A stretch of DNA of 64,000 nucleotides from Paenarthrobacter nicotinovorans. GTDB taxonomy: Bacteria; Actinomycetota; Actinomycetes; Actinomycetales; Micrococcaceae. The notes under the pieces were generated by a model that worked only from the letters and a program-made list of their open reading frames with translations, had not been told where the DNA came from and did not search any database. The translations under genes and the position numbers were made by a program. Position 1 is the first letter of the stretch; each line of letters starts with the position of its first letter. The DNA is taken from NCBI RefSeq assembly GCF_021919345.1, contig NZ_CP089293.1, positions 248,001 to 312,000 on the forward strand, read 5' to 3'. Of the stretch, positions 1-9,400 are shown in pieces.

Positions 1-153
1 ACCGATGCCGGCTTCTGGACCGTGATCCGCTACTACGGCCTCACGGTCTCCGACGGCCTCAAGACCTGGACCGTCCTGACCACCATCCTGGGCCTGGCCG
101 GCTTCGTCCTGACGTACGTTGCCTGGATCCTGGTAGGAGGCCTGGCCCACTGA
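1..153 (+). CDS. GntP-family gluconate:H+ symporter, C-terminal 50 residues only
   Basis: The window opens inside a gene read in frame 1 to a TGA at 151-153. The visible tail starts TDAGFWTVIRYYGLTVSDGL and goes on through KTWTVLTTILGLAGF and a last hydrophobic helix. The phrase 'D-x-G-F-W...GL-x-V-x-D-x-L-KTW' is typical of the C-terminus of GntP-type sugar-acid permeases, inner-membrane proton symporters for gluconate-like acids. The stop overlaps the next ATG (TGATG), so it is translationally coupled to the aldolase gene. This suggests a sugar-acid or ketose catabolic operon that starts left of the window. Substrate cannot be told. Confidence 0.75.
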   Translation, partial: TDAGFWTVIRYYGLTVSDGLKTWTVLTTILGLAGFVLTYVAWILVGGLAH

Positions 154-1022
154 TGCGCACGAAACTCGACCACCTGGTCAATTCCGCGTTGGTCACCGGC
201 TCCGCTGTTCCAGCTTTCACCTGCTACGACTTCACCACCGCGCTCGCCGTCGTGTCAGCTGCGGAGGAGGCCCGCCTTGGCGTAATCCTGTTGGTGGCGC
301 CGAAAACCGCGTCCACCGCCAACGGCCTGCGGCTCATCACTGCCCTCCGGGGCCTGGCGGACTCCGCGAGCGTCCCGGTGTCCGTCCAGCTGGACCATGC
401 TTCGGATCTGAACGTCATCCTGGAAGCCGTGGCTGCCGGAGCTGATGCCGTCCTGGCCGATGGCTCATCCAAGCCGCTCAAGGACAACATCCGCCTGGTC
501 CGCGAGGTCCGTGCCGCGCTGGACGCGGCGGGCCATGCCGGCGTCGTGATCGAAGCGGAGTTGGGCGGACTGGCAGGCGACGAGGACCGCGCGTTCGGGT
601 CATCAACGCCCGACGCCGGTGCTTCCGTCCCCGGTCTCACCGACCCGGAGCAGGTGGCCGGCTTCGTGGAGCAAACGGGTGCGCAATTGCTCGCTGTGGC
701 CGTGGGAAACGTCCACGGCAAGTATACGGGTGAGCCCAACATTCGGTGGGATGTGTTGCAGGATGTCGCTGCACGGACAGAGGTCCCTCTGGTGCTCCAC
801 GGCGCCTCTGGAATCCCGGCCAGTGAGCTTGCCAAAGCTTCCGGAATGCAGGTAGGCAAAGTGAACTTCAACACGGAGCTGCGGACCGGGATCCTGGCCG
901 CGTTGGAGTCGGAAACAGCGGCGTACCGGGCAGACGGCGAGAATCTCCAGGGATTGCTGGCCCGGTGGAACGGTTCGGCAGCATCCTTTGCCGGCGCCAC
1001 GCTTGAGTTGCTCAGCGCCTGA
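153..1022 (+). CDS. Class II fructose/tagatose-bisphosphate aldolase family protein
   Basis: 289 residues, the usual length for the GatY/KbaY/Fba class II aldolases, zinc-dependent enzymes that split ketose bisphosphates into dihydroxyacetone phosphate and an aldehyde in the cytoplasm. Visible family features are the QLDHA zinc-ligand motif near residue 83, the EAELGGLAG segment, AVGNVHGKY with a ligand His, LHGASGIP with another ligand His, and KVNFNTELR near the C-terminus that binds substrate phosphate. The usual ADGS(H) segment reads VLADGSSKP. The start overlaps the permease stop (TGATG), so the pair is probably one operon for uptake and cleavage of a sugar-acid-derived ketose. The natural substrate is not determined by sequence. 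Confidence 0.85.
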   Translation: MRTKLDHLVNSALVTGSAVPAFTCYDFTTALAVVSAAEEARLGVILLVAPKTASTANGLRLITALRGLADSASVPVSVQLDHASDLNVILEAVAAGADAVLADGSSKPLKDNIRLVREVRAALDAAGHAGVVIEAELGGLAGDEDRAFGSSTPDAGASVPGLTDPEQVAGFVEQTGAQLLAVAVGNVHGKYTGEPNIRWDVLQDVAARTEVPLVLHGASGIPASELAKASGMQVGKVNFNTELRTGILAALESETAAYRADGENLQGLLARWNGSAASFAGATLELLSA

Positions 1023-1060
1023 CACGCAGCGCAGGAACACGGGGAGGCTAGGATCAGACC

Positions 1061-1453
1061 ATGATCCTGGCCTCCCTGATTTTCGCGACGATTGCCGCCC
1101 TTCTTCACGTCTACATCTTCACCATGGAGTCCATCACCTGGACCAAGCCCGCTACGTGGAAGACATTCAGCATCACGTCCCAGGCCGAAGCGGATACCAC
1201 CAAGTCCATGGCGTACAACCAGGGCTTCTACAACCTCTTCCTCGCCATCGGTGCATTGGTCGGGATTGTCGCAGTGGCCATGGGTGCACCCCAGGTCGGT
1301 TGGACCCTCGTCTTCAGCAGCTGTGGCTCGATGCTTCTTGCGTCTCTGGTCCTCGTGGCGAGCGGTAAGAAGTACCTCCGGGCAGCGACCATCCAAGGCA
1401 CGACGCCGCTGCTCGCCGTCGTGCTTGGAATCCTGGCCGTAACGCTGGGCTAG
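1061..1453 (+). CDS. DUF1304 small membrane protein
   Basis: 130 residues with four hydrophobic segments, beginning MILASLIFATIAALLHVYIF. The early H-x-Y-I-F-x-M-E-S pattern followed by W and an N-Q-G-F-Y-N-L-F-L-A-I-G block is the hallmark of the DUF1304 family of four-helix membrane proteins, whose function is unknown. A good ribosome site (GGGGAGG at 1041-1047) precedes the ATG. Its stop TAG overlaps the stop of the convergent VOC gene by four bases (CTAG at 1450-1453). Confidence 0.85.
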   Translation: MILASLIFATIAALLHVYIFTMESITWTKPATWKTFSITSQAEADTTKSMAYNQGFYNLFLAIGALVGIVAVAMGAPQVGWTLVFSSCGSMLLASLVLVASGKKYLRAATIQGTTPLLAVVLGILAVTLG

Positions 1454-1869
1454 TGTTCCGGTGGGCCTGCCTGGGCTGCGGCGTCGTCCATCCACAGCAC
1501 TTCCCAGTGGTGGCCGTCGAGGTCCCTGAAGGCCCGGCTGTACATGAAACCGAGATCCTGCGGGTCATAGGTTTCTGAGCCGCCGGCTTCCAGGGCTTTG
1601 CCCGCCAAAGCATCCACGTCTTCCCGGCTGTCGGCCGAAATGGCGACGATGGCCGCCGTCGAATTCCTGGTATCCGCGATGGGCTGCTTGGTGAACTGGC
1701 TGAACTTGTCGTGCGTAAGCAGCATTGTGTAGATCGTGTCGCTGAAAACCACGCATGCCGCGGTTTCGTCGGTGAAGTTCGGGTTGATCGTGTAGCCAAG
1801 TGCTGTGTAGAAAGCCTTGGATGCCTCGAGGTCGCTGACAGGAAGATTCACGAAAATGGACGTAGTCAT
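1450..1869 (-). CDS. VOC (glyoxalase/bleomycin-resistance fold) family protein
   Basis: 139 residues from the chosen ATG at 1869, which has an AGGATC ribosome site; an in-frame upstream extension to 1923 looks non-coding. The protein starts MTTSIFVNLPVSDLEASKAF and continues with a phenylalanine-tyrosine pair and an ALGY segment, the first beta-alpha-beta module of the vicinal oxygen chelate fold. A second module ends with the FRDLDGHHWEVLWMD block, whose HHWE carries the metal-ligand Glu of the family. Such proteins range from lyases to binding proteins and resistance factors; no substrate can be assigned. It converges on the DUF1304 gene with a four-base overlap. Confidence 0.85.
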   Translation of the reverse strand: MTTSIFVNLPVSDLEASKAFYTALGYTINPNFTDETAACVVFSDTIYTMLLTHDKFSQFTKQPIADTRNSTAAIVAISADSREDVDALAGKALEAGGSETYDPQDLGFMYSRAFRDLDGHHWEVLWMDDAAAQAGPPEH

Positions 1870-2030
1870 GCGTCTGATCCTGCCGTTGTTTCGGCGTCCC
1901 GTCCAGACATGGAATGCGACCATGTGGACAGGGCGGAAGCCACCCTGCTGGCTCCGCCGCTCCGCGAGGCGGACAATGGAGTCAGCACACTGGGAGTCAG
2001 CACGCAGGTGCCGGCCCGGTAGGGAGAGCC

Positions 2031-3383
2031 ATGGAGCGGGAGGCGTTTCCTGCGGTCAGCCCAACGGCTGCGCAGAGGGATCCGGTGATCGACCTTGTCC
2101 GATTCATGTGCCTGCTGCTGGTGGTCGCAGCCCACTGCATGATGGTGAGCCCCGTTTTGCACAAGGACGGGACAGTCGAGACCCGCAACGTCCTCATGGA
2201 GCAAGCCTGGTTCACGCCTGTGCTCTGGGTCCTGATGATCGTTCCGCTCTTCTTTGTCCTTGGCGGTGTTACCGGCCTCCAGTCGTGGCGGCGGTTGAGA
2301 ACGGCCGGCGGGACAGGATTCGACTTCGCCCAGCTGCGCCTCCTGCGATTGGTGCGTCCCGCCATGGCCCTGCTCGCCGTCATGTGGGGAGGGTTGTGGA
2401 TCGCGCTGCTGCTGGGTGTCCATCCGCAAGTCATCCAGCTGATGACTGCCGGAGCTGCGATGCCGTTGTGGTTCCTCGCCGCGTACCTCACGGCCCAGCT
2501 GAGCATCCCCCTCTTGGCAAGATTCCATGAACGTGCACCGCTGCTGACTTTCGGGGTTCTGGTGGCCTTCATCATCGCCGTCGATTCCCTCCGCGGCGCC
2601 ATTCCCGTGCTGGCGTTTACCAACATGATTTTCGTATGGTGCGCCGTGCAGCAGCTGGGCTTCTTCAAGGCCGATGGCTTCTTCGAACACCGGAGCCGCA
2701 CCTGGCTGGTGGGCGCCATCATCTGCAGCAATCTCCTCCTGGGACTTGTCACCGGAGTCGCTGTGTATCCGGGGAACATGGTGGTGAACATCAACCCGCC
2801 CAACTTGTGCCTGCTTCTGCTGGGCATTTCCCAGACAGCCACCCTGCAACTGCTGGGTCCAGGACTGCGGTGGCTCGCTGACGTCCGGTGGATCCGTGCC
2901 GGGATCGCTGTGGCGGGACGCCGCTCCATGACCGTTTATCTATGGCATCTCCCCCTCCTGGTCGGCATGGCCGGTTTGTTGTTGCTCACCGACGTGCCCA
3001 GGCCGGTGGCCGAGACCGCAGAGTGGTGGTGGGCCCGCATTCCCGTCTTCATCGCCGTGGTTGCACTGCTCGTCCCGGTGACGATGCTTTTCGGCCGGCT
3101 TGAGGATCGTCCCATGGCAGCCAGCCATGCTCGAGGCCCGGGGCGGGCCGCCGTGGTGACGGCCGCCGTCGTGGTCTTTATCCCAGTGGCGGACGCCGCC
3201 TTCAACGGACTGACGCTCGCGTTGCTGGGTGGGGGAGCGGCGTGCTTCGCGCTGTCCGTCCTGCTTTTGGGCAGGGTTCCGACGCCGGTCCCCCCGGCGG
3301 CGGAGGCAGAACCTGCGGAAGCGCCGCAGGCGACCCCGGCCACGTTGCCAGCACACGATTTAAGTGCCAATCTCGAACCATGA
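2031..3383 (+). CDS. Acyltransferase-3 family integral membrane protein
   Basis: 450 residues from the ATG at 2031, preceded by GGGAGAG; a longer in-frame start at 1914 lacks this. About ten hydrophobic segments follow an N-terminal IDLVRFMCLLLVVAAHC stretch, in which the R and H match the catalytic/structural residues of acyltransferase family 3 (OafB/OatA-type O-acyltransferases that move acyl groups across the membrane onto sugars or cell-wall polymers). A later SMTVYLWHLPLL is also typical. The C-terminus is Ala/Pro-rich and likely disordered. The acceptor is unknown. Its TGA overlaps the ATG of the following GNAT gene, so the two are coupled. Confidence 0.8.
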   Translation: MEREAFPAVSPTAAQRDPVIDLVRFMCLLLVVAAHCMMVSPVLHKDGTVETRNVLMEQAWFTPVLWVLMIVPLFFVLGGVTGLQSWRRLRTAGGTGFDFAQLRLLRLVRPAMALLAVMWGGLWIALLLGVHPQVIQLMTAGAAMPLWFLAAYLTAQLSIPLLARFHERAPLLTFGVLVAFIIAVDSLRGAIPVLAFTNMIFVWCAVQQLGFFKADGFFEHRSRTWLVGAIICSNLLLGLVTGVAVYPGNMVVNINPPNLCLLLLGISQTATLQLLGPGLRWLADVRWIRAGIAVAGRRSMTVYLWHLPLLVGMAGLLLLTDVPRPVAETAEWWWARIPVFIAVVALLVPVTMLFGRLEDRPMAASHARGPGRAAVVTAAVVVFIPVADAAFNGLTLALLGGGAACFALSVLLLGRVPTPVPPAAEAEPAEAPQATPATLPAHDLSANLEP

Positions 3384-3742
3384 CCGAGAATACGGATTCA
3401 CTGGCCGAGTCGTTCCGCCCCGGTGTAACTACATTGCGCAACGACAAGTTCCACCGCTACGAGTTACACGTAGACGGGGAGTTGGCGGTGATTTCGCAGT
3501 TCCTGGACAGGCCCGGTCACATCGACTTCATCCACACAGAGACGAAACCCCAATTCAAGGGCCAAGGACTGGCGAACGTTCTGGCACACTTCGCCCTGGA
3601 TGACGTTGTGGCGTCGGGGAAGCGCATCATTCCGCATTGCCCGTTCATTGCCGGTTACCTGAAAAGGCACGAGGGATATGAACAGGACGTCGACTGGCCG
3701 AAAGAAAAGCCTACGGTTGACGCGGAGCCTGACAACAACTGA
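3380..3742 (+). CDS. Small GNAT-family N-acetyltransferase (YjdJ/NATD1 type)
   Basis: 120 residues starting at the ATG that overlaps the upstream TGA (ATGA). The core reads HTETKPQFKGQGLANVLAHF followed by a run to IIPHCPFIAGYLKRHEGY. The Q/R-x-x-G-x-G/A acetyl-CoA loop and the CPF-x-x-x-Y-x-x-R/K-H-x-x-Y ending are the signature of the one-domain NATD1/YjdJ acetyltransferase family found beside many bacterial genes. The acceptor is unknown. The C-terminal 15 residues are acidic and Pro-rich. Confidence 0.85.
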   Translation: MTENTDSLAESFRPGVTTLRNDKFHRYELHVDGELAVISQFLDRPGHIDFIHTETKPQFKGQGLANVLAHFALDDVVASGKRIIPHCPFIAGYLKRHEGYEQDVDWPKEKPTVDAEPDNN

Positions 3743-3752
3743 CCGCGCCGGG

Positions 3753-4406
3753 TCAGTCGGTCCGCCCTCTCGGCGAATGCGGCCTTCGTCGCGGCGAGAC
3801 TGACGTGACCGTTGCTGAAGCCCAGTAGCCCAGGCCTGGTCGCGATGACCGTGGAAGCCAATCCAGCCGCGCATCCGAGAGCGCCACGATGGCGTCGTGT
3901 TCATCAACAACTTCCTGGCCGCGGCACCACGCCCTGACCTGCATGGCACTTACCAGGCTGCCGCCGTGGACATGGTCCGACTCCGTGACGCGGTAGGAGA
4001 AACTCCGCATGACGCCTTCGCCCGGGGCCAGGGAGCCGACTGACAGATGGCGACGGTCCGGGCTGGAGGTATAAACCAGGGGCTCCATGGCCTCGTTGGT
4101 GAAGGACCGCGGAATAAGACGAATGTTACGGAGATGGCACGTGGAGTCGTTCATGATCCATGCCGTGAAGATCACCGTCTCACCGGGGACGGCCGTGCAC
4201 TTGTCCGCGCCGTGGATCAATGTGATGCATTTCGCTTGCGCAACCAGCGGCCGGTTGCCGTGATGCCGGAAGTGCGAAAACGGTGTTTTCGCACTTCGCG
4301 AGTGGATTGCGGTGCCCGCGGAGACACTCCGGACCGCCCTCGACAATGACGACCGCCCTTTGAAACGCGCTACTCGTCGCACTTCGCCGGAGTTGTGAAA
4401 CTTCAT
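3753..4406 (-). CDS. Hypothetical protein with one DUF11/DUF7507-like immunoglobulin-type repeat
   Basis: 217 residues if read from the ATG at 4406. By eye the middle (about residues 58-165) follows the pattern of the repeats in the giant surface protein to its right: G-E-T-V-I-F-T-A-x-x-x-N-x-S, then L-R-N-I-x-L, then S-L-A-P-G-E, then Y-R-V-T-E-S-D-x-x-x-G. This is inference from pattern, not a search result. There is no clear signal peptide, LPxTG-type anchor or convincing ribosome site, and a perfect 12-bp palindrome sits inside the first third (4270-4296). The first about 55 residues are basic and may not be translated. It could be a soluble single-repeat relative, a decayed gene, or a wrongly started frame. 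It is divergent from the sigma-factor gene. Confidence 0.45.
   Translation of the reverse strand: MKFHNSGEVRRVARFKGRSSLSRAVRSVSAGTAIHSRSAKTPFSHFRHHGNRPLVAQAKCITLIHGADKCTAVPGETVIFTAWIMNDSTCHLRNIRLIPRSFTNEAMEPLVYTSSPDRRHLSVGSLAPGEGVMRSFSYRVTESDHVHGGSLVSAMQVRAWCRGQEVVDEHDAIVALSDARLDWLPRSSRPGLGYWASATVTSVSPRRRPHSPRGRTD
4270..4296. repeat. Perfect 12-bp inverted repeat, 3-base loop
   Basis: AAGTGCGAAAAC at 4270-4281 and GTTTTCGCACTT at 4285-4296 are exact reverse complements around GGT. It lies in the N-terminal third of the minus-strand reading frame and about 230 bases upstream of the sigma-factor start. It could be a regulator site or a hairpin. There is no T-run, so a simple intrinsic terminator is less likely. 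Confidence 0.6.
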
Positions 4407-4527
4407 GCCTGATTAGTGGTGGCGGGAACAGTTTTATGTCGCTTATTCGACGAAACTTTTCGCCCCTTATAGTCCTAAGTAACCTGTGATTCAAGTCAAG
4501 ATGCAATCTGGTGTCACACTATTGTTT

Positions 4528-6162
4528 ATGGATCAAGTATTAATGTCCGGGGCCGGTGGGGCGTCCCCAACTTTGGCTGCCGAAAATGACAGCGATCCCC
4601 ATATCCTGAACCTTGTCCGCCAGGGCGTCACGGACGCCTTTGACACCCTCTACAAGCGGCACGTTCAGATCGCCCACTACGTCGCGCGCACACAGTCCGA
4701 CAACCCCAGCGACGCCGATGATGTCGTCGCAGAGGCCTTTGCCACCATCTTCCAGTCCTTGAAGGACGGCAAAGGCCCCAAGGAGTTTTTCCGTTCCTAC
4801 CTCCTGACGGTGGTGCGGCGTACGGCGCATGAACGCAACCGAAAAGCCAGGCTCACGCAAACCGCCGCGGACGACGCCATCCTGGACGCGGCCGTCCATG
4901 ATGACGATCCCGTGGTTGGCGATCTTGAGTCGAGCATCATGGCCAATGCCTTCAAATCGCTGCCGGAACGTTGGCAGGCCGTTCTCTTCCACCTTGATAT
5001 CGAGGGATTGAAGCCGGCTGCTGTTGCGCCACTGGTGGGTCTCACGCCGAACGGCGTCTCATCCTTGGCCATCCGGGCCAGGGAAGGTTTGCGTCAGGCC
5101 TACCTGCAACACCACATCAGCCGCAGCGTTGACCAGGCCTGCGACGAATTTGCCAGCCAGCTCGGCAAGTATGTGCGCAACGCCCTCAAACGCACGTCCA
5201 AGGAAAAAGTGGGTGCCCACCTGGAAGACTGTGCCAAGTGCACCGCGTTGTTGATGGAACTCAATGACGTCCAGGGCGGCATGCGTGCCATCCTTTTCCC
5301 CTTGGTTGCGGGCGTTGCCTTTACCCCGGCAGCTGCCGCAGCGGTCGGGTGGCCAGGCGCCGGTGTCGCAGCGGGAGGCGGTGTCGCAGCGGGCGGCGGC
5401 AAGGCCGCCGTCGTTGGCCTTCACGGAGTGAGCCAATCCTGGAAAATCCCGGCGGCCATGGTGGTGGGTGCCGCAGCTCTGGCGGGGGTCATCACCTGGT
5501 TCCTGCAACCCGAACCCGGTCCCGCTTCTGTAGTTGTTGCAGAATCTCCTGCCAGTATTCCGACGGCCGAGGAAACGGCGTCGGCCCCGGTTCCAAGCAG
5601 CAGTGCGTCGCCTGAACCCAGTGCCATTGTGGAGCCGCCCCTCCTCCCTGTCGTTGCCCCAACGGCTGTGCCATCTTTGGCTCCCAGTCAACCTCCCGCC
5701 GTCGTGGTTCCGCCGGAAGAGCCGTCGGGACGGCGCGCTGTTGTCGTAGACCCGGGCGTCATCTATTCGACGACGGCGCCGCAGGCCACCGCTTCGGCGG
5801 CACCCTTGACGCAAACGGTTGAGGCGACGTTCTCGGCCAGCCAGGGACCAAGCCCCCTTGAACGCGACCTTGGCGTCCAGTTTTCCCTGGCCGGGGATGG
5901 TTCGCCGACATCCGGAGAAGTGGTCTTTGCCCTGCCGGCGGACGCTACTTTCATAGCAGGGAAGACGGTGGTGCCGGAGGGCTGGGAGTGCAGCGCATCC
6001 GAGGCTCGCCGGATCCGCTGCACCACAGCCACGCTGGACCCGCAGCAGTTGACCTTTGTCGTCGCTGTGACCCTGCCGGACGGTGCGGAGAGCGGCACCC
6101 TGGACTACCAGTTCAGCGGGCAAGGAATCGTGCCGAAGACGTTCACCAATACCTTTCATTAA
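4528..6162 (+). CDS. ECF-type sigma factor fused to zinc-finger anti-sigma, membrane helix and extracellular domain
   Basis: 544 residues from the ATG at 4528 (an in-frame start at 4486 is also possible; neither has a good ribosome site). Region 2 of sigma-70 is at about residues 30-105 (FDTLYKRH, SDADDVVAEAFATIF, FRSYLLTVVRRTAHERNR) and region 4 at about 145-195 (LPERWQAVLFHLDIEG, GLTPNGVSSLAIRAREGL). An H231-x3-C235-x2-C238 zinc-finger motif of anti-sigma type follows, then a Gly/Ala-rich stretch, a hydrophobic helix at about 307-327, a long Pro/Ser/Val-rich linker and a beta-rich domain ending TFTNTFH. One chain thus joins promoter recognition, self-inhibition and an outer sensor. The neighbour 280 bases downstream is the giant surface protein, a likely target. 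Architecture resembles membrane-anchored ECF groups known in actinobacteria; the exact group is not assigned. Confidence 0.85.
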   Translation: MDQVLMSGAGGASPTLAAENDSDPHILNLVRQGVTDAFDTLYKRHVQIAHYVARTQSDNPSDADDVVAEAFATIFQSLKDGKGPKEFFRSYLLTVVRRTAHERNRKARLTQTAADDAILDAAVHDDDPVVGDLESSIMANAFKSLPERWQAVLFHLDIEGLKPAAVAPLVGLTPNGVSSLAIRAREGLRQAYLQHHISRSVDQACDEFASQLGKYVRNALKRTSKEKVGAHLEDCAKCTALLMELNDVQGGMRAILFPLVAGVAFTPAAAAAVGWPGAGVAAGGGVAAGGGKAAVVGLHGVSQSWKIPAAMVVGAAALAGVITWFLQPEPGPASVVVAESPASIPTAEETASAPVPSSSASPEPSAIVEPPLLPVVAPTAVPSLAPSQPPAVVVPPEEPSGRRAVVVDPGVIYSTTAPQATASAAPLTQTVEATFSASQGPSPLERDLGVQFSLAGDGSPTSGEVVFALPADATFIAGKTVVPEGWECSASEARRIRCTTATLDPQQLTFVVAVTLPDGAESGTLDYQFSGQGIVPKTFTNTFH

Positions 6163-6193
6163 GGCGCCCGAAAGTCATTAAGGCGCCCGAAAG
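6156..6193 (+). repeat. 19-bp exact tandem duplication across the sigma-gene stop codon
   Basis: The unit at 6156-6174 (starting TCATTAAGGCGC) is repeated exactly at 6175-6193. The TAA stop at 6160-6162 lies in the first copy; the second copy carries the same TAA in the 3' untranslated region. It looks like a recent slippage duplication. Confidence 0.9.
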
Positions 6194-6235
6194 GGCTGTT
6201 CTTGGCGGCTTGAAAAAATTCTTGCTGATTTCGCG

Positions 6236-6257
6236 TCACGATTCGTGAGTTTCGCCC
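6236..6257 (+). promoter_or_regulatory. Candidate promoter/operator region of the giant surface-protein gene
   Basis: TCACGA-T-TCGTGA at 6236-6248 is a perfect 6-bp inverted repeat. Directly after it, TTTCGCCC at 6250-6257 also occurs at 4458-4465, upstream of the sigma-factor gene. GCGTCACGA occurs a second time near 6315. These shared elements in the 277-base gap could be recognised by the fused sigma factor. This is a proposal only; no start site is known. Confidence 0.3.
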
Positions 6258-6439
6258 ACTAAGAAGTTGGGTGCTCTATGCCCTGGTGCTGTCAGGAAAA
6301 TTTGGCGCTTTTCTGCGTCACGAATGGTTATGGAAGCGCACAAGGCAACTGGGAGTAGCCTTCCGCATTTCACAGCCATCACGCGAGGATTCCAAGCTCG
6401 ACCGGATCCCAGGCGTGGTCCAGACAGGCAAGAGAGCCA

Positions 6440-9400
6440 ATGAAACATTCATATCCAAGAAAGCTGTTGGCGGGTGCGCTCGCTACAGCCATAATTTCCC
6501 TGGGAGTGGGTGGTGCCATGGCGCCGCCAGCCCTGGCAACCACGCCGGGAACCCCGGGCGTCACCCAGCCAGGGACGCCGGTCTACACGGAGGATTTCTC
6601 CAACCAGAACGCGACAAGTAATGCCATCAGCCTCCTGAACTACACCGGAGGCGCCGCCGCCGCCAATGAGACGTACACGGCCGATACCCCGTATACGCCC
6701 GCCGGCGGGCAGTGCGACGGATGGATCCTCAACTCTTCAACACCAACGCCGCCAACCGACCTGGGTTGCTACAGGAACCAACCGGCAGGCTGGAACCAGA
6801 TCCGGTCCATGGCTCAGGCGCTTGGCCTGGCTCAGGGCCAAACTGCTGCCCAAGCCGCCAGCAACCAGGCTCTCTCCGAGTACACCAACGCAAGCTCCGG
6901 CGTGATCGATCCCGGCGTGATGTTCCGGACGACAAAGAATTCCATCCCAGCCGTATCCGGCCACTACTACGCTGTCTCGGCGTACTTTGCGGAGGTTAAC
7001 TGCCACGCGGCGCACGCCAGCGAGACTTTCAGCCTCCTGGTCAACGGCACACCGATCGTGCTGGGGACGGGTCTCGACCCCTGCGGCGGCAGCACCTCGC
7101 CGGAAGTCCAGGTCACCAAGCTGCAGTCCGGCGCGTTCAAGATTCCCGAGGGCACCTCGCCATCGTTGGGCTTGGAGCTTCGCAACGAAGCAACCACCGG
7201 GTCGGGCAACGATGTGACCTTCGACCTTCCCCAGATCGTGGATGTAACGCCGCAGCTGGACAAAGCTTTCACGCCTGCCCTCATCGGGCCGGGTGGAACC
7301 TCCACGGTTACCCTGACCGTAACCAACACTGACGACGTCAAGGCCAAGAGCGACTGGTCCATTACGGATACCCTTCCGGCCGGGCTGGTTGTCGCAGGTA
7401 CCCCCAATATTGGCGGGACCTGTGTTCAGGCTGCGGGCACTGCGCCGTTCGTCAAGACGGCGGTCGCCGGCGGCAATTCCATCTCTGTCACCGGCGGCGA
7501 CCTCGCTGCCGGCATGGAGTCCTGCACCGTCACGGTTGACGTCACATCGGATACCGAAGGAACGTACGTCAACGGTCCGGATAACATCGTCACCAACCTG
7601 AACCCGCCGGCAGACGCGACGCTCATTGTGCGTGCCCCCCGGATTACCTTGAGCAAGGCCCTGGACGCTCCGCGACTGTCTGATGCTGATCAGTTCACCA
7701 TGGAGATCCGTTCGGGCTCTGCCACCGGCCAGGTTGTCAGCAACCCCGCCAACTCCACCACCAGTGGTTCCGGCTCCACCGTTTCCACCGGAACCGGCAC
7801 CACGGGGAAGTACGTCGCTGACACTGGTGCCAGCTACTACCTGACCGAGTCGGGTGGCTCCAACTTGTCCGATTACGCGAAGACCATCACCTGTACAGAT
7901 GCCAACGGACTGCAGGCCAATCTGCCAAGCGGCGTTGCATTTGAGGGATCCCTGGCGCTCGTACCTGTGGCCGGCGCCGACATTGACTGCGTGCTGACCA
8001 ACACCGCGCAGTCGGCTCCTTCGATGACGTTCACCAAGAGCGCGGACGCGTCCGGGATTCAGTCGCCGGCTGTAGTGGGCGACAAGATCACCTACATGTT
8101 CACGGCTACCAACACCGGAAATGTGGCGTTGACGGATGTTGTCATCACCGATCCGCTGGCTGGCCTCTCCACCCTGACGTACAGCTGGCCCGGCACCCCG
8201 GGTACTCTGCTTCCGGGCGAGACTGTCACCGCCATGGCAACCTACTCCATCACGCAGGCGGACATCGACGCAGGACACGTAGCCAACTCGGCCACCACCT
8301 CGGGTAATCCTTCGACCGGTCCGCCCGTCATCCCGCCACCCGGCACCACCGACACTCCGCTGACTCCTGGCCCCGCCATGGAATTCAGCAAGTCGGCCGA
8401 TGCATCCGACATCCAGAACCCGTCCGTCGTCGGCGACATCATCACCTACACCTTCACGGCGAAGAACACCGGCAACGTGAAGTTGAGCAACGTTTCCATC
8501 AATGACCCGCTGGCTGGTCTGTCGGCTCTGGTTTACTCGTGGCCGGGCACTCCGGGCGAGTTGCTCCCGGGCCAGACCGTCACGGCTACGGCAACGTATG
8601 CCATCACCCAGGCGGACATCGACGCCGGTCACGTTGCGAACACGGCAACCACCACGGGAACCCCTCCTACAGGTCCTGCCGTGACCCCGCCCCCTGCGGG
8701 CACCGATACACCGCTGACTCCTGGCCCGGCCATGGAGTTCACCAAGACGGCGGACGCTTCAGCTATCCGGAACCCCTCCGTCGTGGGTGACGTCATCACC
8801 TACACCTTCACTGCAAGGAACACCGGCAACGTGACGTTGAAGAACGTGTCCATCACGGATCCGTTGGCTGGTCTGTCGGCTTTGGCTTACACCTGGCCGG
8901 GCACTCCGGGCGAGTTGCTCCCGGGCCAGACAGTGACGGCTACGGCAACGTACGCCATTACCCAGGCTGACATCGAGGCCGGCCACGTGGCCAACACGGC
9001 AACCACCACGGGCACTCCGCCCGTTGGTCCTCCGGTGACGCCTCCTCCGGGAACTACGGACACCCCGTTGACCCCGGCTCCGGCCATGGAGCTCACCAAG
9101 ACGGCGGATGACTCAGCTGTTCAGAACCCCACCAAGGTGGGCGACGTGATCACTTACACCTTCACGGCGAAGAACACCGGCAACGTGAAGTTGACCAACG
9201 TCTCCATCACGGATCCGCTGGCTGGTTTGTCGGCTTTGGCTTACACCTGGCCGGGCACCGCGGGTGAACTGCTTCCGGGTCAGACCGTGACGGCTACGGC
9301 AAGCTACGCAGTGACCCAGGCGGACATCGAGGCCGGCCACGTTGCGAACACGGCAACCACCACCGGTACCCCTCCCACAGGTCCTGCCGTGACCCCGCCC

